Shown piece by piece: positions 52,575 to 60,700 of a DNA stretch of 64,000 nt. The first letter of the stretch is position 1. Each line of letters opens with the position of its first letter. A program made the translations under genes and the position numbers. Under the pieces are notes generated by a model that made no database searches, was not told where the DNA came from, and saw only the letters and a list, made by a program, of their open reading frames with translations. Source of the DNA: Planctomycetota bacterium (GTDB taxonomy: Bacteria; Planctomycetota; MHYJ01; JACQXL01; JACRIJ01); contig JACRIJ010000082.1 of assembly GCA_016220095.1 (NCBI GenBank), positions 1-64,000 of the forward strand, written 5' to 3'.

Positions 52575-52943
52575 TCATTTCCCATGCTTCCTGCTTTTCT
52601 TATCCGCCGTCTGCTCAAGAAGCTGTTGAAGAAACCGGGAAACCATTTTCAAGGTCTGCGCGTCCGTTTTTCTTAAAAGCAATTCAAATATACGCCTTGC
52701 CTCGGCCTTTTCAGAACCGTCATCCGTCTCCGCGCGAAGCAGCGTAACAACGTCAACATCCAGCGCCTCCGATAAAACAGTTAGCGTTTCAAGCGCAGGC
52801 GATATCTCGCCGCGTTCTATCCTGCCGATAGTTGACACGTCAAGTCCTGCACCGAACGCAAGCTCTTCCTGGCTCATTCCCTGCTCTTTTCGCAGTGCGC
52901 AGACCGTCCCGCCTGTCCGTATATTGATGCCGTTTTTTGCCAT
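52575..52943 (-). CDS. XRE-family helix-turn-helix regulator
   Basis: A 122-aa protein. Residues about 12-70 form a Cro/C1-type helix-turn-helix: LRKEQGMSQEELAFGAGLDVSTIGRIERGEISPALETLTVLSEALDV. The rest is a helical region (SRFLQQLLEQ), probably for dimerisation, with a basic tail (KKSRKHGK). It is divergent from a probable small-RNA promoter 64 bp upstream whose spacer contains a perfect palindrome (53014-53028), a reasonable operator candidate. No other partner gene is visible. Confidence 0.88.
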   Translation of the reverse strand: MAKNGINIRTGGTVCALRKEQGMSQEELAFGAGLDVSTIGRIERGEISPALETLTVLSEALDVDVVTLLRAETDDGSEKAEARRIFELLLRKTDAQTLKMVSRFLQQLLEQTADKKSRKHGK

Positions 52944-53006
52944 AAAGAATCAGAATTATGGACAATACGGCAGGAAATAGCCAGAGCGTTTGCGCGTTAT
53001 TTTTTA

Positions 53007-53035
53007 TTGACTTCAATTACTATAATTGCTATGAT
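53007..53035 (+). promoter_or_regulatory. Promoter with palindromic operator between -35 and -10
   Basis: TTGACT (53007-53012), a 17-bp spacer, then TATGAT (53030-53035). The spacer contains the perfect inverted repeat CAATTA-CTA-TAATTG (53014-53028), so a bound repressor would block polymerase. The divergent XRE gene 64 bp away is the obvious candidate regulator. Confidence 0.6.
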
Positions 53036-53041
53036 ATGAAA

Positions 53042-53218
53042 CTATGAACCACAGAACGAACCGAATATGCCGGACGCATAAATCGGCTTTACCGAGGTTG
53101 TAACCATTAATAATTCAACGGATTCGCCCTGTATCAGAATATAAGATTTTCAAAGTAATCTATAACTCGCCTCATTTAGGCCCTGGGTTTTGCCTCAAAC
53201 TATCCCAGGGCTTTTTTT
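53042..53218 (+). ncRNA. Putative small RNA with own promoter and terminator
   Basis: Between a good promoter (-10 at 53030-53035) and a good intrinsic terminator (53180-53218) lie about 177 nt with no reading frame of note. An internal hairpin is visible near 53064-53089 (CCGA-A-TATGC, loop CGGAC, GCATA-AA-TCGG). The terminator has its T-run only on the plus strand, so it cannot serve the minus-strand genes on either side. I could not match it to 6S RNA, SRP RNA, tmRNA or RNase P. An undetected short leader peptide is an alternative. Confidence 0.5.
53180..53218 (+). terminator. Intrinsic terminator
   Basis: GCCCTGGG (53180-53187) and CCCAGGGC (53204-53211) form a perfect 8-bp stem with a 16-nt loop, followed by seven T (53212-53218). 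On the opposite strand the stem is not followed by T. It overlaps the stop of the leftward gene ending at 53217. Confidence 0.85.
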
Positions 53219-54581
53219 ATTTCAGCAATTTCGCGTCTATCGCCCTTTTCCTTGCTTCAAACAATTCCGTTATAACCGTATTGGGACATGAATCAAGCGC
53301 TTTTTCGGCTATTTCTTTCGCGCGCATAAGGGCCTCGGGCTCGTTATTCGCGACAGCCGCGCCGGCCTCCGCGCGCAGGATGTCATTCAGAATGCCAAAT
53401 TGGGCCGCGTATTCGCGCCATACGTGCGTGGGGCCCATTTTTTCAATAAAAATGCCACTGCAGAAATCCTGTGTATTCTTTACGGATTCAATTGCCTTGC
53501 CGTACATTGACGAATCCTTGTCCAACCCTTCAAACGCAGGGTACATGTAAATCTGTTTTATTATGGAAATAATCCTCGCGTTGATTTCAGACTGATACAC
53601 GCCGGGATACGACGCGATTACATTCGCATATTCGCCGGGCAATTGCGACATTATCCTGAAATAACCTTCGCGGTCGTTATTCCTGCGGGCCTCTATGGCC
53701 TTGTATTCCAAATCAAACGCATTGCCAAGGGCCTCAAACGAGCCGATGCAGTTCTTGATGAACAATTCGCCCACGGAGCATTTGCCCTTGTATTTCGGGA
53801 CAATAGTCCTGCCGAAATCAAGCGCATCGCGGCTGGCCTTCATAATCGCCTCAGGCGGCGCCTCAAACCTGTAAGTCTTTTTGGTTTTTTCGTCATAGAC
53901 AAGGTTGCCCTCTATCATATTGAAAACGTGCTTCTGCATGCATTCAAAGACATCCATATCATAGCCGTAGGCCTTATCGGGCCAGACCTGCAAGACGTCT
54001 TCGGCCGCTTTCGCGTACCAATACGCGGCCATTTCATAACAATCCTTCTTGTCTTTCGCGAACTGCCTTGCCCTGTGCTCCCCTTTTACATTAAAAGGAA
54101 TCTTATGGTAATAGAAAAACCCCATCCATTCCTCAATGCGCCAGCTTTTCGGATTCCACCTGAGGCCTGATTCGGCGTAATCAAGGCCATTGTCAATCCA
54201 TATCCACTGTTCATCCGGAGTATCTTTCAGGATTGAAATATTATATATCATGTTATGGGCGTTATGAACCCAGACATCTTCAAGATACGGATTGAGATTT
54301 GCTATGAGCTTCATGACCGTCAGGGCTTCTTCAAACTGCTTATCTTCCTCAAGCTTGATATATTTGAGCCAGAGGTAGTCAACGGCTATTGATTTCAGCC
54401 CGCCCATAAAAATACTTCCGATATAGCCCACCATGAACTCGGCCGGCGGAAGGTTTGTTATGGGATTGATTTGCAGAGTTTCATTATCGCCGCCCGAAAT
54501 GCCCTTGCTTTTATTGAATTGCATTTGCAATAAAATAATAATGCCGAAGAACAGCGCTATTATGATAATATGTTTTTTCAT
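53217..54581 (-). CDS. Membrane-anchored TPR-like protein of an ABC exporter operon
   Basis: A 454-aa protein that I do not recognise by name. The N-terminus is a single signal-anchor helix (KKHIIIIALFFGIIILLQMQF). The remainder is helical and repeat-like, with TPR-style segments such as FEEALTVMKLIANLNPYLEDVWVHNAHNMIY and EALMRAKEIAEKALDSCPNTVITELFEARKRAI. A conserved-looking region reads GSIFMGGLKSIAVDYLWLKYIKLEEDKQ. It begins 1 base after the ABC permease gene ends, so it is the third gene of that operon. It may act as a periplasmic-side accessory protein (inference). Confidence 0.75.
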   Translation of the reverse strand: MKKHIIIIALFFGIIILLQMQFNKSKGISGGDNETLQINPITNLPPAEFMVGYIGSIFMGGLKSIAVDYLWLKYIKLEEDKQFEEALTVMKLIANLNPYLEDVWVHNAHNMIYNISILKDTPDEQWIWIDNGLDYAESGLRWNPKSWRIEEWMGFFYYHKIPFNVKGEHRARQFAKDKKDCYEMAAYWYAKAAEDVLQVWPDKAYGYDMDVFECMQKHVFNMIEGNLVYDEKTKKTYRFEAPPEAIMKASRDALDFGRTIVPKYKGKCSVGELFIKNCIGSFEALGNAFDLEYKAIEARRNNDREGYFRIMSQLPGEYANVIASYPGVYQSEINARIISIIKQIYMYPAFEGLDKDSSMYGKAIESVKNTQDFCSGIFIEKMGPTHVWREYAAQFGILNDILRAEAGAAVANNEPEALMRAKEIAEKALDSCPNTVITELFEARKRAIDAKLLK

Positions 54582-54582
54582 G

Positions 54583-55902
54583 TTATTTAAACTCCCTGTA
54601 CGCTATTACAACGAACGCGCACACCATCGCCGCAAAGGCATAAGACACCGCGTACGACAGACTGCCGGCAAATACCTGCGGCGATATGTCAAGGTTTTTC
54701 AACATATATACGGTCGCGTCAAACTTACTGATATCCGGTATCACTCCTAACGCGAACGAACTTATTGCATCAGAGACCTTCATAAGCCAGACGGGCATCT
54801 GGTCATCGGCGCCGTGCCTGGCGTATCCCGAAACCTCAATTACCCTGATGGACAACTGCATGTCCGCAAGGGCCTGCTTGAAAAATTCCAGCATGCTCCC
54901 GCTCAGATACAAGAACACTCCGAGCAGAAGGTTCACGGGCCCTGAAAGCACCGTTGAAGCCGCGGTAGTTATTCCCATTATAAGAAGCATCCCGAAAAAC
55001 GTTATACCAAGCCCTTTGAAATAATTCAGCTCAAAAGAACTTTTACTGCTGAGAATATAAATGCTGTCCAACTGCCCTTCAAAGGAAGTCCTACGATCGG
55101 TCCTGCGCAGGGCTATCTTGAATTCGCGGCCGCTCCCCATGCTTTTCCTGTTGAATTCAACTTCAATTTCTTTCTTGTAATAGAACTCCTTCGCGGTAAC
55201 ATAAGGTTCAACCTCCGGCTTGTCCCCGGCACTGCTGAACATGATTTTCATCAGCGAATTTGACGGAAAATTATTTTTTAGCACCCTGAACCTGAAAACA
55301 GCCTTTGCGGTTTCGTCATAATCATCGGGATTTATATCGCGAAATATCCATTCCACGTATTCCCTGTTTGAAACCGCGCCCTGCGTGAATGACACCGAGG
55401 CCTTTTCTTCTTCGTTGAAAGAGCCGAACAGCGCCGAGGAATTGTTATCAGGCGACGCAAAACGCATTTCCGCGGGATAAAACGCCCTGCGCGGCGAAAT
55501 ATTTACGCCTTCCGCGCCCATGTTTACAAGCCTTATGTAAATAATGCTCAAAACGCCCATCACGAGCAGGAACGCGGCCATCACAGCGGCAAAGCCGAGG
55601 TATTTGCCGATGACAAGCGTCCGCCTCGGTATAGGTTTGGTCAATACCATAAAAAGCTTCTTCTCTTCAATATCGTCCGGAATTGACATGCTGGAAATGA
55701 AAACCGCTATGAGCATTCCGAAGAAAATTATAGCCCTCTGCGACCACGTCTGCGCGAGGATTATCTTGTCTTCCGGCCTGACTGAAGGCAGAAATACTGT
55801 GGAACAGACAAGTATTATCCCGAACAGCCCCAGTACGAGAAACACTTTCTTGCGGATTGATTCTTTAATTGTCAGATTTGCTATCGCTATTATTGCCTTC
55901 AT
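54583..55902 (-). CDS. ABC-2 type transporter permease
   Basis: A 439-aa membrane protein of the ABC-2/NosY-like permease group. Helices are at about 18-38, 58-75, 105-130, then a large external domain (about 135-290, beta-rich), followed by further helices (about 295-345, 405-432). The N-terminal amphipathic IANLTIKESIRKKVFLVLGLFGIILV and the DIEEKKLFMVLTKPIPRRTLVIGKYLGF loop are typical. It begins inside the last 38 bases of the ATPase gene. The large insertion between helices suggests an export or lipid/protein-complex role; the substrate is unknown. Confidence 0.88.
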   Translation of the reverse strand: MKAIIAIANLTIKESIRKKVFLVLGLFGIILVCSTVFLPSVRPEDKIILAQTWSQRAIIFFGMLIAVFISSMSIPDDIEEKKLFMVLTKPIPRRTLVIGKYLGFAAVMAAFLLVMGVLSIIYIRLVNMGAEGVNISPRRAFYPAEMRFASPDNNSSALFGSFNEEEKASVSFTQGAVSNREYVEWIFRDINPDDYDETAKAVFRFRVLKNNFPSNSLMKIMFSSAGDKPEVEPYVTAKEFYYKKEIEVEFNRKSMGSGREFKIALRRTDRRTSFEGQLDSIYILSSKSSFELNYFKGLGITFFGMLLIMGITTAASTVLSGPVNLLLGVFLYLSGSMLEFFKQALADMQLSIRVIEVSGYARHGADDQMPVWLMKVSDAISSFALGVIPDISKFDATVYMLKNLDISPQVFAGSLSYAVSYAFAAMVCAFVVIAYREFK

Positions 55903-56755
55903 TTTCTTCTTTTATTGTTTTAAGGAAAAGTGATTCCAGGGTGTCCAGGGGATGGGAAATATCCATGACCTCGCCCCCGTGCTTATTGACCAAGGCGCCA
56001 ATTTCCTTGCACTTGTCAAGCGGCATGCCCTTTACTTTTATCTGCAACTGCTCCTTAATCATCAAAAGGTCAGTCACACTGCCGATCTTCTGGAACCTGC
56101 CCCTGTATATTATCCCTATCCTGTCGCAGACGTTCTGCACGTCCGCAAGCAGGTGGCTGGACATAAATATGGTCTTACCCTGGGATTTGAGTTTCAATAT
56201 CAGATCCTTCATCTGCCTTGAAACTATGGGGTCAAGGCCGCTTGTCGGCTCATCAAGGAAAATAAGCTCGGGGTCATTCACGAGCGCCTGCGCAAGCCCC
56301 ACCCTGCGCGCCATTCCCTTTGAATACTCCTTTATCGGACGGTCCCAGGCGTCTTTCTGCAAACCGGCCAACTCAAGCAGTTGTTCCGTCCTTTCCCGCC
56401 TTAAATCCTTCGGCAGGCCGAAAAGTTTCCCGTAAAAGTCCATAGTCTCCCGCGCCGTCAGGAACCTGTACAAATAGGATTCTTCCGGCAGAAAACCTAT
56501 GCGCTGTTTTACCATGACGTCCGAAGGCTCCTTATCAAGGACAAAAGCCTTTCCCCGGGTGGGAAAAAGCAGGCCCAGAAGGAGCTTCATCGTGGTTGTC
56601 TTGCCGGAACCGTTCGGCCCGAGAAAGCCGAATATCTCCCCCCTGTAAACCTCAAGGTTCAGTTTTTCAACGGCATTAACCGTGCGCCTTCCGAAGAAAT
56701 CACGGAAAACCTTTGTCAAATCCACTGTTTTAATAACTGCTTTTTGCGGTTCCAT
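55865..56755 (-). CDS. ABC transporter ATP-binding protein
   Basis: A 296-aa ATPase. Walker A FLGPNGSGKTTTMKLLLGLL (about 46-65), Q-loop region GFLPEESYLYRFLTARETMDFYG, signature EYSKGMARRVGLAQALVNDPE, Walker B LIFLDEPTSGLDP, and the switch His in MSSHLLADVQNVCDRIGII. A C-terminal extension (about 225-296) is typical of NosF/NatA-like subunits. It is the first gene of the three-gene operon and pairs with the permease at 54583-55902. Confidence 0.94.
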   Translation of the reverse strand: MEPQKAVIKTVDLTKVFRDFFGRRTVNAVEKLNLEVYRGEIFGFLGPNGSGKTTTMKLLLGLLFPTRGKAFVLDKEPSDVMVKQRIGFLPEESYLYRFLTARETMDFYGKLFGLPKDLRRERTEQLLELAGLQKDAWDRPIKEYSKGMARRVGLAQALVNDPELIFLDEPTSGLDPIVSRQMKDLILKLKSQGKTIFMSSHLLADVQNVCDRIGIIYRGRFQKIGSVTDLLMIKEQLQIKVKGMPLDKCKEIGALVNKHGGEVMDISHPLDTLESLFLKTIKEENEGNNSDSKSDN

Positions 56756-56852
56756 ACCAATACCTAAGAAAACAGATTTTACTCATAAAACCGGGGCAAT
56801 TTCCCCATGTCCTTCAATATAATATATTATGTTTTTATTTTTTCAATAAAAA

Positions 56853-56882
56853 TTGACAAAAATAACCACAATATGGTATAAT
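56853..56882 (+). promoter_or_regulatory. Sigma-70-like promoter of the nucleotidyltransferase/LamG operon
   Basis: Consensus TTGACA (56853-56858), an 18-bp spacer, then perfect TATAAT (56877-56882). The ATG of the first gene follows at 56933. It has the best -35/-10 match in the window. Confidence 0.85.
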
Positions 56883-56932
56883 TAAGTGTTGTAAGATGCG
56901 TGTGCTTTGACCGTTATTGCAGGTTTTAACAA

Positions 56933-57154
56933 ATGAACGACACCGCGAAATTTGCCGAAAGAATGGCCAAGATTGGAAAATTCAAGGAGCGCGAATTAAA
57001 GCTCTGGCGCAGGAAATCCACCTTGCGGCAACGCATAAGAATTGCCGAACAATTATTGCTCAGCCTGCAATATATGCATTTCACGGAAAAGGAACCCGCC
57101 GGTTTCTGCTCTTTGTCAAAATTACTGGAGGGGAAAATTGCCGGGACGAAATGA
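56933..57154 (+). CDS. Small basic protein, putative partner of the nucleotidyltransferase
   Basis: A 73-aa Lys/Arg-rich helical protein (MNDTAKFAERMAKIGKFKERE, then LKLWRRKSTLRQRIRIAEQLLLSLQ). Similar small proteins with a W-R-x3-P/T-x2-E/QRL pattern commonly precede stand-alone nucleotidyltransferase genes. The 17-base overlap with the next gene also suggests a paired unit, so an antitoxin or subunit role is inferred, not shown. It has a strong promoter and an AGG-type ribosome site. Confidence 0.6.
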   Translation: MNDTAKFAERMAKIGKFKERELKLWRRKSTLRQRIRIAEQLLLSLQYMHFTEKEPAGFCSLSKLLEGKIAGTK

Positions 57155-57701
57155 AATAAGAATTCTTCTGTCAAAAGCCGCCGAACTTACCGAACAGGAA
57201 AACCTGGAATACGTAATTATAGGAGGAATAGCAGTAAATGTCTGGGGCAATCCGAGAACTACGTCCGATATAGATATCGTTGTTTTACTGTCTCCTGACA
57301 GATATGCCGTTTTTTTAAAACTGGCCGCAAAACATGGTTTTATCTTTAATTTTAAAAAAGCTTTGAGTCAACTGAAAAAAATGGGAATGTGCCGGCTAAT
57401 GAAAGATAAATATCACGTTGATTTTATAATGGGCTACTCGGATTTTGAAAAAACCGTATTTGAAAGAAAACGAAAAATAGAAATTTTCGGGATACGCATA
57501 TGGGTTGCATCGCCCGAGGATGTGATTTTGTACAAATTGCTATCAAGCCGCAATATTGATTTGGCTGACATGTCAAATATCGTACAGACTCAGGCGGGCA
57601 AACTGGATGTGAAGTACCTGCGGGCACGCGCCCTGCAAATGCAAACTGACCTGTCGAGAACGGACATACTGAAGAATTTGGAGAAACTGTTGGCATTATG
57701 A
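57138..57701 (+). CDS. Stand-alone nucleotidyltransferase (toxin-like)
   Basis: A 187-aa DNA polymerase beta-like nucleotidyltransferase. The motif YVIIGGIAVNVWGNPRTTSDIDIVVLL supplies the GG and the DxD-type metal ligands; later ASPEDVILYKLLSSRNIDLADMSNIVQTQAGKLD resembles the DUF6036/AbiEii-related group. The start is taken as TTG 57138, because GGAGGGG lies 4 bases upstream and the fold starts there; a longer version from 57042 would overlap the first gene almost entirely. It overlaps the small gene by 17 bases and the giant LamG gene by ATGA. Probable toxin of a second type IV-like pair in this window, or a modifying enzyme. Confidence 0.75.
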   Translation: MPGRNEIRILLSKAAELTEQENLEYVIIGGIAVNVWGNPRTTSDIDIVVLLSPDRYAVFLKLAAKHGFIFNFKKALSQLKKMGMCRLMKDKYHVDFIMGYSDFEKTVFERKRKIEIFGIRIWVASPEDVILYKLLSSRNIDLADMSNIVQTQAGKLDVKYLRARALQMQTDLSRTDILKNLEKLLAL

Positions 57702-60700
57702 AGAATAGTTTCGGAAGACTCCTTTTACCTGCGGCTTTAGCCGTAATGATTACGCCATTTCTGTTCGCGGACACTATCGTTGACGACACGCAGACAGAAT
57801 TCGCTCCGGGACAACTCCAGCGTATTACCGACGCCGGCGCATCAGATTCGGCGCCGCAGTTAGAGCTCTCATACCATTCCCTGCCCATTGACAACGCCAC
57901 GCTCGGGATGTGGCGCATGGACGAGGCCTCAGGCAACGCAATTGACGGCGCATCATTCGGCAACAATGGCACCCTGACAGGAACCGTAACTTCCGCAACC
58001 GGCAAATTCGGCGATGCGCGCCAATTTGACGGCTCCACCGGATACTTCCAGCTGACGGACAGCGCGATATTCAAACCCGCAAACCAGGTAACTGTCGAGG
58101 CATGGGTAAAAACAACCGACACGTACGGATTCATATTTGAAAAGCAAAAGACATCGTGGGTTTCTTACGCACTTGTAATGGGATGGTCAACATCAGGCAA
58201 AGCGGAATTCATCGCGGACACTGACAGCGATATCACTGGCCACACGGCGACTTCTACAACGTCCATTAACGATGGCAACTGGCACTATATAGCCGGCACC
58301 TATGACGGCGCAACGGTGCGCGTGTACGTTGATGGAAACCTTGAAGCCGAAACCGCTTGGGCGGGAACACTGTACTACGACGGCGCCGTCGGCCCCAGAA
58401 TAGGATTCCATTCCGAAGCAACGACCTACTTGAGCGGCGCAATTGACGACCTAAGGGTATCAGGCATCGCACGCACTCCGGAAGAAATAAAATCAAACGG
58501 ACAGAAACAGCCGTACGGGGTTTACATTTCATCTTCAAAGGACCTCAGCGCTGACGTATTAGCCTTGAACGGCATACAATGGTCCGGAAACGGACTTGCC
58601 GCGGCCGACAACGAAACTCCGTCAAACAACGCGGGATTGGCGGGCGCATGGAACTTTAACGAAACCTCCGGTGTTACGCCAACGGATTCTTCCGCAAGCG
58701 GCATAGCAGGCGTGCTTACGGGTTTTGCGGACACTACGGCCCAGGACGTTGTTTCATGTTCCGGCTGGACATCTATAAACAGGAAATCCGGAACCGGCTC
58801 GCTCATGTTTGACGGCACCAATGATTACATAACGCTCGGTAATCCGGCGCAACTGCAGATTACGGGCGAACTTACCGTTGAGGCGTGGATAAAGACGCAA
58901 AAATCAGACGGCACTGTCCAGAGGATCCTGTCAAAATGGAAAGACGATACCGGCAACCTGCGCGCTTATTCACTGAGCCTGAATTCAACGACCATCACCA
59001 ACAACAGGGCCGTTTTTGCATTTACGACTGACGGACTTAACGGCGACACCGTAGCAAGCAAGACCATCATACTTCCCGGCCGGTGGTACCACGTAGCGGC
59101 AACCGTCAACAGCGCCACCTGCACGATTTACGTCAACGGAGTGGCGGAAAATTCAACCTCGGGCACTTCAGCCATTTTTGACAGTTCCGCAAACGTATTC
59201 ATAGGCGCGCGCCCGAACGCGGTGCCTGACAACTTTTTCATGGGCATAATGGACGCAGTCCGCGTGTACAACCGCGCGATAACATCATCCGAGGCCGCGG
59301 GCAACTCCCGGAACGGCTCCATACAATTGCAGACGCGCACATCCGCTGACGGCACTGCATGGGAAGAATGGCGGCCGGCAACGCCTTTACAGCAGATTGA
59401 CGGCCTTGATTCAAAATCCGAAGCGCTTGACGAATTGAATTCCTCTAAAATACACGACACACTGCCTAACGATAAAAACCTGCTCCAGCCGCAGATATTG
59501 GTATCTTCCACAACCAACAACTACCAGTACGGCGCGCCATTCGTAATACAAAAGCCGGACAATACGTACAGATTGTATTACGCATTTAGCAATGGCACTT
59601 ACTGGGCGCTCTATTACAGGGACACCAATAACACTTCCCTGCCGTCCAGTTCCAATATCGGCGCGGAGAATTCAATGGGCCTCGGAACGGCCGCGGCCGA
59701 CCAGGCATTCAAGCCGTTCATTGTGCGAAAATCAGATAATACTTACAGGATGTATTACTCCAAATACGTGACGTACTGGCAATTGGCTTACAGGGACACC
59801 AACGATACCAATCCTCCTACATCGCCTTCACCGGGCGGCAACCTACTCGGCGAAGTTACGCTGGACATAAGCACGGCTTTGGCCGACCAGGTCATAGGCA
59901 TTCAGATAATGCAGAAACCGGACAGCACTTACAGGCTTTATTATTCAAGGTTCGACACGAGCGCAACGCCCAACTTCTATAAACTCGCGTACCGTGACAC
60001 CACAAACACCAGCCTTCCGGACAAAACGTCAACGAATATCGGAGCTGAAACGCTTATGGGAATCGGCACCGGGCCTTACGATGAGGCGTTTTATCCCTGG
60101 ATAGTGCCCAAGACAGACGGAACCTATAGGATGTATTATAACTGGCGCAACAGACAGGAATGGGGCGATTTCCTGTACCGTGACACCACAAACGCGCAAC
60201 TGCCCGACAATACGAACATGGCGCCAACGCCCGTTAACATGAACATGGGAATGAACCAGAACGACCGCGTGCATGATACATTCCTTATCCAGAATCCGGA
60301 CGGCACTTACAGGATATATTACCGCATTTACATGCAGAAAGGCACCACAGCCTTTGCGCATCTCGCGTTAAGGGACGTAAACACGGGCCCGAAATGGGCG
60401 TCCATTTCCGAAGACACCCAGGTTAAAACCGAAGGCGCATCGTCATTGAAAATTACTACCGGCGCAGTTATTGTTGATGCGAACACCGCCGGCTTATGGA
60501 AACTGGAAGAAACCTCCAGCACCGCCTCAGCAGACGCGTCAAGCTATGCCAATAACGGCACAATATACGGAAGCCCGTCCGTTACGACAGGCAGAACCGG
60601 CAACGCGCGCCTGTTTAACAATTCATCGGACTACATACGCATCGCGGATTCGGCGTCGCTCAGCCCTTTAAACGCAATAACGATTGAAGCCTGGATCAAA

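Noticed and set aside
53042-53218. 6S RNA, SRP RNA, tmRNA or RNase P RNA
   Set aside because: None of the conserved cores of these RNAs is visible, and length and structure do not fit; kept only as an unassigned small RNA.
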